The notes below the pieces were generated by a model, which searched no databases, was not told where the DNA came from, and saw only the letters and a program-made list of their open reading frames with translations. From Actinomycetota bacterium (lineage in GTDB: Bacteria; Actinomycetota; Actinomycetes; Nanopelagicales; Nanopelagicaceae): a stretch of 15,865 nt of DNA. Each line of letters begins with the position of its first letter. The stretch's first letter is position 1. Shown here piece by piece: positions 7,990 through 14,709 of the stretch. The stretch covers positions 1 to 15,865 of the forward strand of contig WLME01000011.1 in the NCBI GenBank assembly GCA_009700365.1. The letters are read 5' to 3'. A program made the position numbers and the translations under genes.

Positions 7990-8850
7990 TTAAAATAGGG
8001 CGTTTGCGAGCTGGGCACGAGCTTTAATAACTCTTGGATCGGCTTGATCGACCAAGGCGAAGAGCTCTAGAAGTCGATCTTTGACGATTTTCTGTTCATC
8101 GCCATGCAAAACCATCAGAAGACGCAAGAGTCTTTCAAAGGCTGGCTCTAGATAGCCACTCATTACTTCGACATCAGCGCATTGAATTTGTATCTCGATA
8201 TCGTCTGGATGCTTGATTGCATCTTCCATCACCTTTGCAGCATCTACCCCATGCGTGCGAGCTAATAATTGCACCTGGGCAAGTCCTAACTTTGCATATG
8301 AATCATGCGGTTTGCGAGCAAGTAATTTCTTGTACGCAGCTTCTGCGGTTTCGTAGTCGCCTTGATCTAAAGCCGCTAATGCTTCATCTTCTTCTGGCTC
8401 TGTTGCTTCAACGGGTTCTTCGCCTATACCTTGCTGAGCCGCAACTGCAAGAATTTTTGTCACTACTTCTCGAAGTTGTGACTCTGTTAGTGGTTGCTCT
8501 AGGAAGGGAACTGCCTGTCCGCCAATAAACACGACGCCATACGGAATAGTTCGAACTTGGAGCGCTTGTGCAACGGGTGCTTGTTCATCGATATTGACAT
8601 GAGCGAGCAACCACTGGCCAGCATCATCGGCTTCAAACTTTCCAAGCATGCGTATGAGTTCTACCGACTCGCTGGATCGTGGTGTCCAACAAATCACAAC
8701 TACAGGTTTGGTATTTGAGAGTGGGAGAACTTCAGCCTGAAGGTTGAGCGGAGTCACTTCGATTCCGGGGAGAGGGGAAGTCACATCAGCTGCCGGTTTT
8801 TTCAGTGAACTCAAGTCAACTGCTTGAGAAAAATTCGGTGGCAAACTCAT
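7990..8850 (-). CDS. YbbN/CnoX-like thioredoxin-fold protein with C-terminal TPR region
   Basis: 286 residues. An N-terminal leader is followed by a thioredoxin fold (about 35-137), an acidic linker (GEEPVEATEPEEDE, 143-156) and a TPR-like C-terminal half (ALDQGDYETAEAAYKKLLARKPHD onward). The cis-proline loop TIP (101-103) is kept, but the usual W-C-x-x-C is replaced by W-T-P-R-S-S-E-S at 55-62, so it lacks a redox-active CxxC. Such proteins are known in E. coli (CnoX/YbbN) as cytosolic holdases working with GroEL and DnaK; a chaperone role here is inferred from family. GAGGG (8858-8862 on plus, reverse complement) lies 7 bases before the ATG. It sits 30 bases after the DUF4032 gene and 19 bases before the MFS gene. 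A similar thioredoxin gene (Rv1324, from memory) lies by glgB-glgE in M. tuberculosis. Confidence 0.85.
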   Translation of the reverse strand: MSLPPNFSQAVDLSSLKKPAADVTSPLPGIEVTPLNLQAEVLPLSNTKPVVVICWTPRSSESVELIRMLGKFEADDAGQWLLAHVNIDEQAPVAQALQVRTIPYGVVFIGGQAVPFLEQPLTESQLREVVTKILAVAAQQGIGEEPVEATEPEEDEALAALDQGDYETAEAAYKKLLARKPHDSYAKLGLAQVQLLARTHGVDAAKVMEDAIKHPDDIEIQIQCADVEVMSGYLEPAFERLLRLLMVLHGDEQKIVKDRLLELFALVDQADPRVIKARAQLANALF

Positions 8851-8857
8851 TACTAAT

Positions 8858-8862
8858 CCCTC
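8858..8862 (-). promoter_or_regulatory. Shine-Dalgarno of the YbbN-like gene
   Basis: GAGGG on the minus strand, 7 bases before ATG at 8850, fixes the start. It contrasts with the divergent first genes in this window, which lack such a site. Confidence 0.7.
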
Positions 8863-8880
8863 ACTCGCACATAATTGATG

Positions 8881-10125
8881 CTAAATAGCGCCATCGACTC
8901 GAACATCTACTCCTGAGTCGCGTCGGTACGGCAGTATTTCTGCAACATAAGATTTCGCTGCGAACTCTAGTCCAACATCATGGCCGGCGCGTTCGCTTAA
9001 GTACCAGCGATGCTCTAGCGCTTCATGGAAAAATTGCGCCAATTCAATACGTCCCTCAAGCTCCGGTGGGATAAGGCTTACCGTCGGTCTAAATACTTCA
9101 TCAAGCCATCGTTTCGCTGAATCAGACATTGGCGGCTTCGGAGATTTTTCACGGCCCCGGAACCGGTCAAAGGATGCGAGCAAACGTTTTGCTTGAAGTT
9201 CTTCTGTTTCTAACCCCATCAATTCGCGGAGACGATTCTTGTGATATCCCGCAGCAACAAGTTTGGGCTGGAATACAAGTTTGCCTGCGTTCTCGCCTTC
9301 TTCCATAGATACCGAAACTTCCTCGACAGCAAAACCTAAATCGTGTAGTTGGCGCATCGCTCTTTCAACCGCATGCCGGTCAGTTGGATCTAAGACTTGT
9401 CGATCTTTAAGCGCAGACCACAGTCGGTGATAGCGCTTGATAAGTGCGGTGCTTGCACGAATTGGATCCATACCTGGATAGAGCACACCGGAGAGCTGAA
9501 GGTCTTCGAGTTCTGCTGCCACATTAAAGTGTGCAATCTCTAAATCATGTTCGCGTTGACCTGATGTGAGCGTCTTTTGAAATTCACCTGTCTCGGCATC
9601 CACTAGATATGCTGCAAATCCTTCTGCGTCGCGACGGAACAATGTATTGGAGAGCGAACAATCTCCCCACCAAAATCCGAGTAGATGCAGTCGCACAAGC
9701 AAAAGCGCAAGTGCATTGGCCATCAGGGTGACATCTTCAGCCGTTACAGCTTTATCACTGAGCACAACGCGAAATGGAAGTGAGTACGGCAAAAATCGAG
9801 TGACTAAAGCGCAAGGAAGCTCTTCTCCATCTTTATCTGTACGACCCTCGATAACGGCAATTGATTGAACACTTGGAGAATCGAGCTGCTTGAGCTCGCG
9901 TAAAATTTTATATTCGCGATTTGCAAATTCAGAGACAGTCTCTTTGACTGCATAAACTTCAGATTCTGGATCATCAGTTGACCGGACAAGTCGAACTATG
10001 TGGCGCGAGATTCCGCGCTTCTCGGCAAGGGCTGGATCCTCTGGCCACTCCTCGAGAGGAATGCTCCAGGGCAGGCCAGTAACCGCCGCGATTTCCTCGC
10101 CGAGTCCGGTAATACGAAGTGCCAT
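8881..10125 (-). CDS. DUF4032 family protein with kinase-like N-terminal domain
   Basis: 414 residues, soluble, without signal peptide or membrane segments. The N-terminal half looks like a lipopolysaccharide/protein-kinase fold: YAVKE (Lys61) like the VAIK lysine, NREYKIL (Glu71) like the helix-C glutamate, LHLLGFWWGDCSLSNTLF (Asp155, Asn160) like the HxD...N catalytic loop, and LVDAETGE (Asp176) like DFG. The C-terminal half (RLRELMGLETEEL, HEALEHRWYLSERAGHDVGLEFAAKSYV) is the part I associate with DUF4032, which is common in Actinobacteria. Substrate and pathway are not known to me. It heads a minus-strand cluster with ybbN and the MFS gene, and diverges from the AI-2E-type gene across 34 bases. 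GAGAAT lies 7 bases before the ATG with no Shine-Dalgarno, suggesting a leaderless mRNA. The fold assignment comes from motif reading, not alignment. Confidence 0.8.
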   Translation of the reverse strand: MALRITGLGEEIAAVTGLPWSIPLEEWPEDPALAEKRGISRHIVRLVRSTDDPESEVYAVKETVSEFANREYKILRELKQLDSPSVQSIAVIEGRTDKDGEELPCALVTRFLPYSLPFRVVLSDKAVTAEDVTLMANALALLLVRLHLLGFWWGDCSLSNTLFRRDAEGFAAYLVDAETGEFQKTLTSGQREHDLEIAHFNVAAELEDLQLSGVLYPGMDPIRASTALIKRYHRLWSALKDRQVLDPTDRHAVERAMRQLHDLGFAVEEVSVSMEEGENAGKLVFQPKLVAAGYHKNRLRELMGLETEELQAKRLLASFDRFRGREKSPKPPMSDSAKRWLDEVFRPTVSLIPPELEGRIELAQFFHEALEHRWYLSERAGHDVGLEFAAKSYVAEILPYRRDSGVDVRVDGAI

Positions 10126-10138
10126 GGGGGTTATTCTC
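10126..10138 (-). promoter_or_regulatory. Candidate -10 for leaderless DUF4032 mRNA
   Basis: On the minus strand GAGAAT (plus 10133-10138) is followed by AACCCCC and the ATG at 10125. The same hexamer precedes aceE at nearly the same distance. I see no convincing -35, and the C5 run is not a ribosome-binding site. Confidence 0.4.
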
Positions 10139-10148
10139 TCTTACGCTT

Positions 10149-10154
10149 TACAAT
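10149..10154 (+). promoter_or_regulatory. Candidate -10 for leaderless AI-2E-family gene
   Basis: TACAAT matches the TATAAT consensus at five of six positions and ends 5 bases before ATG 10160. No Shine-Dalgarno lies between. This is the best-scoring -10 by eye in the window; no -35 is evident at 16-18 bases upstream. Confidence 0.5.
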
Positions 10155-10159
10155 AAATC

Positions 10160-11275
10160 ATGGCCATTTCAGAGCGCATGAAGAGAAAACCAAAAGAATC
10201 ACCCGTTATTCCAGATTTCGGTGCCGCAGGTGCTCCGATTGACCGCGGACATCCTTTTTACTTCGGTTTTGTTGCAACTATCGGTGCTCTCAGTGCATTT
10301 GTTTTGATGCGCGCACTTGCAAGTGCTAGCCAAGTATTTGTCTTAATTTTAGTTGCGCTATTTCTTGCGACTGGCCTCAACCCAGCAGTAGAAGCGATTC
10401 GTAAGCGAGGACTATCTCGCGCCGGTGCAGTAGCAGTAATCTTTGTCGTAGTCATCGTCTTTGTCGGACTGTTTGCTGCACTTGTGGTTCCACCGCTTAT
10501 TTCGCAAGGAACACACCTCATTCAAGCTGCGCCTTCGTTGCTAGAAAATCTTAAGAACAATACAACAATTGCTAATCTCAATGATAATTACGGAATAATC
10601 GATACTCTTCAGAAAAAACTGAGTTCGGTAACCTCTGATGGAACGCTCCTTATTTCTGCCTTCGGAGGTGTCATTGGAGTAGGTAAGAGTGTGCTTTCAG
10701 GAACATTTACAGCTCTTACAATTATTGTGCTCACGCTGTATTTCATTACCTCTCTTCCTCAGGCGACTGAACTTGGGCTCAAACTTGTACCAGCATCCCG
10801 CAGGCCGCGTATCGCAGCACTAGCTGATGCTGTGATCGCAAGAGTTGGCGCCTTTGTGGGCAGCCAAATTTTGGTCTCGTTTTTTGCTTCGATTTTTATG
10901 ACTCTGCTCGCCTTTATTTTGGGTCTTCCATCTCCGATTGCAATCGGAATAATCATCTTTATTTGTGGCTTGGTTCCATTAATTGGACACTTCATAGGTT
11001 CTGCGGTGTACACAATCATTGCCTTAACTCAATCTGTCACCATAGGTGCGGCAGCATTTATTGGGTATGTCGTATATGTTCAAGTTGAAAACTACGTAAT
11101 TACTCCAAAGATCATGAAGAGAACTCTCGCTGTTCCGGGTGCAGTTACCATCATTTCGGCAATGATTGGAACTTCACTTCTTGGCCTAGTGGGTGGATTG
11201 CTGGCAGTTCCTGTTGCGGCATCAATAATTTTAATTCTCGAAGAAGTTGTCTTCCCTCGAGCTGAAAAGTCCTAA
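10160..11275 (+). CDS. AI-2E family transporter (PF01594-type membrane protein)
   Basis: 371-residue polytopic membrane protein. A hydrophilic N-terminus of about 32 residues is followed by hydrophobic segments near 33-50, 57-75 and 88-112, an extracytoplasmic or helical stretch to about 160, and further segments to the end. The C-terminal part carries the family hallmarks: GLVPLIGHFIGSAVYTIIAL, then VQVENYVITPKIMKRTL, then SLLGLVGGLLAVPVAASIILILEE. The family is named after E. coli TqsA but covers diverse exporters, including Na+/H+ antiporters, so the substrate is unknown. ATG 10160 sits 5 bases after TACAAT, favouring a leaderless start; a downstream ATG at 10178 is less likely. The TAA overlaps the TAG of the convergent hydrolase by 4 bases. 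Confidence 0.88.
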   Translation: MAISERMKRKPKESPVIPDFGAAGAPIDRGHPFYFGFVATIGALSAFVLMRALASASQVFVLILVALFLATGLNPAVEAIRKRGLSRAGAVAVIFVVVIVFVGLFAALVVPPLISQGTHLIQAAPSLLENLKNNTTIANLNDNYGIIDTLQKKLSSVTSDGTLLISAFGGVIGVGKSVLSGTFTALTIIVLTLYFITSLPQATELGLKLVPASRRPRIAALADAVIARVGAFVGSQILVSFFASIFMTLLAFILGLPSPIAIGIIIFICGLVPLIGHFIGSAVYTIIALTQSVTIGAAAFIGYVVYVQVENYVITPKIMKRTLAVPGAVTIISAMIGTSLLGLVGGLLAVPVAASIILILEEVVFPRAEKS

Positions 11276-11982
11276 ATTTCGGTTGGAAGCGGAAGTCGTG
11301 CTGGCGCAACAATGCGCGTAATTTCAGATAAGACTCGATGCACCGAAGGTTCACCAACCCATAGATGCTTTGCGCCATCGACAGGAATTAATTCGATCTG
11401 AGGAATCACTGCAAAACGTACCTTTGCTTGTTCAGGTTTTAGATAATCATCAAATTCTGGAATCAATGCAGTTATAGGCCTTCCATCAGCAGCCCAAAAT
11501 TCTAGATCACCTTCAACGATATCGAGCAATGTAGGACTCAAAAGAATCAACCCTTTTACTCGCAGGTCTCGTGCATGACTAATCGCGATACTTGTTCCGA
11601 AAGACCAGCCAACTACCCACAGCTCTTTGATTCCAAGAGTGTCGAAGCAGTAACGAATCATCGCTTCGACATCGTATTTTTCAGCACGACCGTTGTCGTA
11701 AGAACCAGTGCTGGTTCCTGCTTCACTCGTAGTACCGCGGGTATTAAAACGAATGACAGTAATTCCAGCCATCGCGGGCAGGCGATTGGCTGCCTTCTTA
11801 TAGATATGACTATCCATCATTCCGCCGCCCGTAGGGTTGGGGTGGCAGCAGAGAATTGCAGAAGTTGGGTTATCTATCGGTGCACTGACCTCACCGATAA
11901 GAGTCTGGCCATCTTCGGTTTTTACGGTAAAGGGAGTACGTAAACCGGGAAGAATTGTGCTGGGGCGGATTGGTTCCGACAT
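11272..11982 (-). CDS. Alpha/beta hydrolase
   Basis: 236-residue cytosolic alpha/beta-hydrolase-fold protein. HPNPTGGGMMDSHIY (47-61) looks like the strand-3/oxyanion region, RFNTRGT (78-84) follows, and GWSFG places the nucleophile at Ser127. EFDDYLKP supplies the acid (Asp178 or Asp179) and GAKHLWVGE the catalytic His206. The pattern matches the dienelactone-hydrolase-like/serine aminopeptidase group; the substrate cannot be inferred. The ATG at 11982 is preceded by TAGACT 6 bases upstream and by no Shine-Dalgarno, so it is probably leaderless. Only 22 bases separate its start from that of the divergent aldehyde dehydrogenase. The two might share regulation, and an ester- or lactone-related role beside an aldehyde oxidation step is conceivable but unproven. 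Confidence 0.85.
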   Translation of the reverse strand: MSEPIRPSTILPGLRTPFTVKTEDGQTLIGEVSAPIDNPTSAILCCHPNPTGGGMMDSHIYKKAANRLPAMAGITVIRFNTRGTTSEAGTSTGSYDNGRAEKYDVEAMIRYCFDTLGIKELWVVGWSFGTSIAISHARDLRVKGLILLSPTLLDIVEGDLEFWAADGRPITALIPEFDDYLKPEQAKVRFAVIPQIELIPVDGAKHLWVGEPSVHRVLSEITRIVAPARLPLPTEI

Positions 11983-11988
11983 GGTTGC

Positions 11989-11994
11989 AGTCTA
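11989..11994 (-). promoter_or_regulatory. Candidate -10 of the alpha/beta hydrolase gene
   Basis: TAGACT on the minus strand, exactly 6 bases before ATG 11982. GTGAGA (plus 12012-12017, reverse complement) lies 17 bases upstream and matches TTGACA at four positions; it falls inside the start of the divergent aldehyde dehydrogenase gene. The hexamer shares its TA step (11993-11994) with the plus-strand -10. Confidence 0.5.
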
Positions 11995-11998
11995 GTCT
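11993..11998 (+). promoter_or_regulatory. Candidate -10 of the aldehyde dehydrogenase gene
   Basis: TAGTCT, exactly 6 bases before ATG 12005, with TTGGTT at 11970-11975 as a -35 after 17 bases, lying inside the hydrolase coding sequence. No Shine-Dalgarno is present, so the mRNA is probably leaderless. Confidence 0.5.
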
Positions 11999-12004
11999 TT
12001 GCTT

Positions 12005-13486
12005 ATGGTTCTCTCACAAACTTCAACTTTTGATTCTCACAATCCGGTCACTGACGAGGTTATTGCTTCGCACGAAATATTTAGCGAAGCAGCGGTTCAT
12101 GCTGCAGTCGACCGCGCACGTACCGCCTCGCAAGAATGGCGAGATCTCGGATTCCGCGGCCGTCGAAAAGTATTGCTGAAGTGGAGCACAGATTTACTAG
12201 CCAATATCGAATCGCTTACTGAGATTGTTTCTTTAGAGACTGGAAAGCCAATAAGCGATGCAAAACTTGAAGCATCTCTTGCTGCCGGACATATCGCATG
12301 GGCTGCGCGCCATGCGGAATCTGTCATGCGTACGTCTCATCGCTCCCCTGGTTTATTGATGGCAAATATGTCAGCTACTGTCGAACGTTCACCAGTCGGA
12401 GTTGTTGGAGTCATCGGCCCCTGGAACTATCCCGTCTTTACTCCTCTCGGATCCATTGCGTATGCACTTGCTGCAGGAAATACCGTTGTCTTCAAACCAA
12501 GTGAGTACACACCAGGTGTCGGTGAATATCTCGCGCAGTCCTTTATCGATTCAGCCATGCTCGCTGATGTATTTACATGCGTCACAGGCCTTGGTGAAAC
12601 TGGAAAATTCCTTTGCGAGAGTGGCGTAGATAAATTGGCATTCACTGGATCTACTCGCACGGCAAAGATTGTGGCAGCTACCTGCGCTTCACACATGACC
12701 CCCGTTGTACTCGAATGCGGCGGAAAAGATCCCGTCATAGTGGCGCATGATGCAGATATCAAGCGCGCAGCAGATGCAACAGTATGGTCGGCATTTTCCA
12801 ATGCGGGTCAAACATGTATCGGCGCCGAACGTGTATATGTTGACGAAAGAGTCGCTGATAAGTTCATTGAAAAGGTAATGGAGATTGCTCGAGATATTCA
12901 TCCCGGTGCCCCTGGCCATGGAAAATATGGGCCAACGACTATGCCAAAGCAGATTCCAATTATTCAGAGCCATATCGATGATGCGATTGCTCGTGGTGCA
13001 AAAGTACTTATGGGAGGGTCTGATTCAGTAAAAGCTCCATTTGTTGAGCCAGTGATTTTCTGCGATGTTCCTGAAGATTCCATCGCAATGACTGAAGAGA
13101 CTTTTGGACCAACAATTGCCATCAATCGCGTGAAAAATATGGCCGAAGCTATATCTCTCACAAACAATTCACGTTACGGACTTGGTGCATCAATTTGGTC
13201 TAAGCGTCAAGGAAAGAAAATTGCATCACAATTACATACCGGAATGGTTGCAATTAATTCAGTAATCTCATTTGCAGCTGTGGATTCAGTTCCATTTGGT
13301 GGCGTAAAAGATAGTGGCTACGGTCGAATTCATGGTCCTGAGGGAATTCTTGAATTTACCTATCCTCGAACAGTAGTTCGCGCACGTTTCCAATTGCCTA
13401 TTGCCTTCACGAGTTTTTCTCGAAGCGCAGGAAGCGACAAACTCATTGTTGGAATCACTAAAGCACTTAAAGGTCGCTTTAGTTAA
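12005..13486 (+). CDS. NAD(P)+-dependent aldehyde dehydrogenase
   Basis: 493-residue soluble enzyme of the ALDH superfamily, oxidising an aldehyde to its acid with NAD(P)+. GPWNYPV and the downstream FKPSEYTPGVG form the cofactor site, TGSTRTAKIV the nucleotide-binding turn, VVLECGGKDPVIV the general base Glu237, and NAGQTCIGAERVYV the nucleophile Cys271. The 34-residue spacing is canonical (268/302 in the reference numbering). EETFGPTIAINRV and PFGGVKDSGYGR complete the C-terminal part. The substrate is unclear; succinate-semialdehyde-like or broad-range activity is possible. I chose ATG 12005, not TTG 11999, because it lies 6 bases after TAGTCT. The gene is divergent from the alpha/beta hydrolase and ends 3 bases from the convergent zinc-ribbon gene. 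Confidence 0.93.
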   Translation: MVLSQTSTFDSHNPVTDEVIASHEIFSEAAVHAAVDRARTASQEWRDLGFRGRRKVLLKWSTDLLANIESLTEIVSLETGKPISDAKLEASLAAGHIAWAARHAESVMRTSHRSPGLLMANMSATVERSPVGVVGVIGPWNYPVFTPLGSIAYALAAGNTVVFKPSEYTPGVGEYLAQSFIDSAMLADVFTCVTGLGETGKFLCESGVDKLAFTGSTRTAKIVAATCASHMTPVVLECGGKDPVIVAHDADIKRAADATVWSAFSNAGQTCIGAERVYVDERVADKFIEKVMEIARDIHPGAPGHGKYGPTTMPKQIPIIQSHIDDAIARGAKVLMGGSDSVKAPFVEPVIFCDVPEDSIAMTEETFGPTIAINRVKNMAEAISLTNNSRYGLGASIWSKRQGKKIASQLHTGMVAINSVISFAAVDSVPFGGVKDSGYGRIHGPEGILEFTYPRTVVRARFQLPIAFTSFSRSAGSDKLIVGITKALKGRFS

Positions 13487-13489
13487 TTT

Positions 13490-13807
13490 CTAAAATCTCG
13501 GTGCATTGCGAGTGCGCTCTGTGCGCGGTCTACGATTGTTGCGTTTGGTCCAGCACGCGTTATGCCAGTGTCGTCGATTATCTTCCTGCCCATCGAGCCA
13601 TGCAACGGTATGTGGCGTTGCCATTGGAATAAGTTGATCGCACCCAGGGCATCGATACGGTTTATTTGCAGCAGATCCCGTCAGCTTACGAACAATCCAG
13701 AGACCATTCTCATCTTCTTCAAAACTTTGATTTGAAGGATTGAGTGCTCGCTCTTCGTCATTACTCTTCGGCCTGCGATTTTTGGGATAATTCTTACGCG
13801 GGCTCAT
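13490..13807 (-). CDS. Small actinobacterial zinc-ribbon-like protein
   Basis: 105 residues. A basic, disordered-looking N-terminus (SPRKNYPKNRRPKSNDEER) precedes GLWIVRKLTGSAANKPYRCPGCDQ, which resembles a conserved actinobacterial family often annotated, without clear support, as 'ATP/GTP-binding protein'; I see no P-loop here. Cys53 and Cys56 (CPGC) with His80, His82 and Cys85 (HWHNAC) form a plausible zinc site, and His66 is nearby. The tail (NRRPRTERTRNAPRF) is again basic, so binding to nucleic acid is possible but unproven. ATG 13807 is preferred over GTG 13825: GAAAAT lies 6 bases before it, and homologues as I recall them begin with MSPR. The AGGAG before the ATG is only one base away, too close to serve as a ribosome-binding site. 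It diverges from the ABC exporter across 47 bases. Confidence 0.75.
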   Translation of the reverse strand: MSPRKNYPKNRRPKSNDEERALNPSNQSFEEDENGLWIVRKLTGSAANKPYRCPGCDQLIPMATPHTVAWLDGQEDNRRHWHNACWTKRNNRRPRTERTRNAPRF

Positions 13808-13813
13808 ACTCCT

Positions 13814-13819
13814 ATTTTC
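13814..13819 (-). promoter_or_regulatory. Candidate -10 for leaderless zinc-ribbon gene
   Basis: GAAAAT on the minus strand, 6 bases before ATG 13807, matching TATAAT at four positions. It has the same GANAAT form as the hexamers before aceE and DUF4032. No well-spaced -35 is seen. Confidence 0.4.
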
Positions 13820-13842
13820 TCGCACTTTTTCTCAGTCGGTGA

Positions 13843-13848
13843 CAAGAT
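13843..13848 (+). promoter_or_regulatory. Weak candidate -10 of the ABC exporter operon
   Basis: CAAGAT ends 6 bases before ATG 13855. It matches TATAAT at only three positions, but its position equals that of the other leaderless candidates and no Shine-Dalgarno is visible. Confidence 0.25.
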
Positions 13849-13854
13849 AGCCAT

Positions 13855-14709
13855 ATGAGCACGGTCATTAGCGTTTCGGGGCTTCGCAAGAGCTACGGAA
13901 GCACCCAAGCAGTCGCCGGGGTAGATCTGGCTATCGAACAAGGTGAAATCTTTGCCCTCCTCGGACCCAATGGCGCCGGAAAGACAACGACGGTAGAAAT
14001 TCTCGAAGGATTCCGCGATTGCGACAGTGGAGATGTTCGAGTTTTAGATTTTGACCCCTCAACCAAGGGGCATGCGGGCCAGTCTTGGCGCGATCGCATC
14101 GGAATAGTTCTGCAATCGACACACGATGCTGGAGATCTGACTGTCTTTGAATCGGTTTCGCACTTTGCTATGTATTACGAGAATCCGAAGGATGCGCGAG
14201 ATGTCATTGAATTAGTTGGGCTGACAGAAAAATCTGATGCGCTAGGTCGCACACTTTCTGGTGGGCAGCGCCGCCGGCTCGATGTTGCTTTAGGCATAAT
14301 CGGAAATCCTGAACTCATCTTTCTAGATGAACCAACTACTGGCTTTGACCCAGAAGCACGTCGTGCGTTCTGGCACTTAATTCGAAAACTTCGTGACGAA
14401 GGTGCAACGATTCTCTTAACGACGCACTACCTTGATGAAGCAGAAGCGCTTGCTGACCGAGTTGCTGTTATCAATCGAGGAAAAATTATTGAGATTGCCA
14501 CCCCAGACCAACTTGGAGGTCGAGCTACATCTCTGGCGACAGTTTCGTGGAGAGATGGCCAAGATATTCGTAGCGAAAAATCGGCTAACCCAACGGCACT
14601 GGTTGCTTCGCTCAGTGCGCAATTTGGTGGAGAGATTCCAGAACTAAATGTAAAGCGAGCCTCATTGGAAGATATTTACCTCGAAATGATTGGGGTTGAT
14701 CATGCGTAA
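13855..14709 (+). CDS. ABC-2 type exporter, ATP-binding subunit (DrrA-like)
   Basis: 284-residue cytosolic ATPase that powers the permease encoded next. Motifs in order: Walker A GPNGAGKTT (37-45), Q-loop Gln87 in VLQSTHD, signature LSGGQRRRLDV (134-144), Walker B LIFLDEPTTGFDP with Glu159, and switch His191 in LLTTHYLDEAEALADR. The sequence ends in a C-terminal extension (about residues 220-284) typical of DrrA/CcmA-type exporters. The cargo is unknown; such pairs export drugs, lipids or cell-wall precursors, and no neighbour decides the matter. The last 8 bases overlap the permease gene (ATGCGTAA), implying translational coupling. The start ATG has no Shine-Dalgarno and may be leaderless. 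Confidence 0.93.
   Translation: MSTVISVSGLRKSYGSTQAVAGVDLAIEQGEIFALLGPNGAGKTTTVEILEGFRDCDSGDVRVLDFDPSTKGHAGQSWRDRIGIVLQSTHDAGDLTVFESVSHFAMYYENPKDARDVIELVGLTEKSDALGRTLSGGQRRRLDVALGIIGNPELIFLDEPTTGFDPEARRAFWHLIRKLRDEGATILLTTHYLDEAEALADRVAVINRGKIIEIATPDQLGGRATSLATVSWRDGQDIRSEKSANPTALVASLSAQFGGEIPELNVKRASLEDIYLEMIGVDHA

Noticed and set aside
13803..13825. GTG 13825 as the start of the zinc-ribbon protein
   Set aside because: ATG 13807 fits the GAAAAT spacing and the recalled MSPR start of homologues; the six extra residues have no support.
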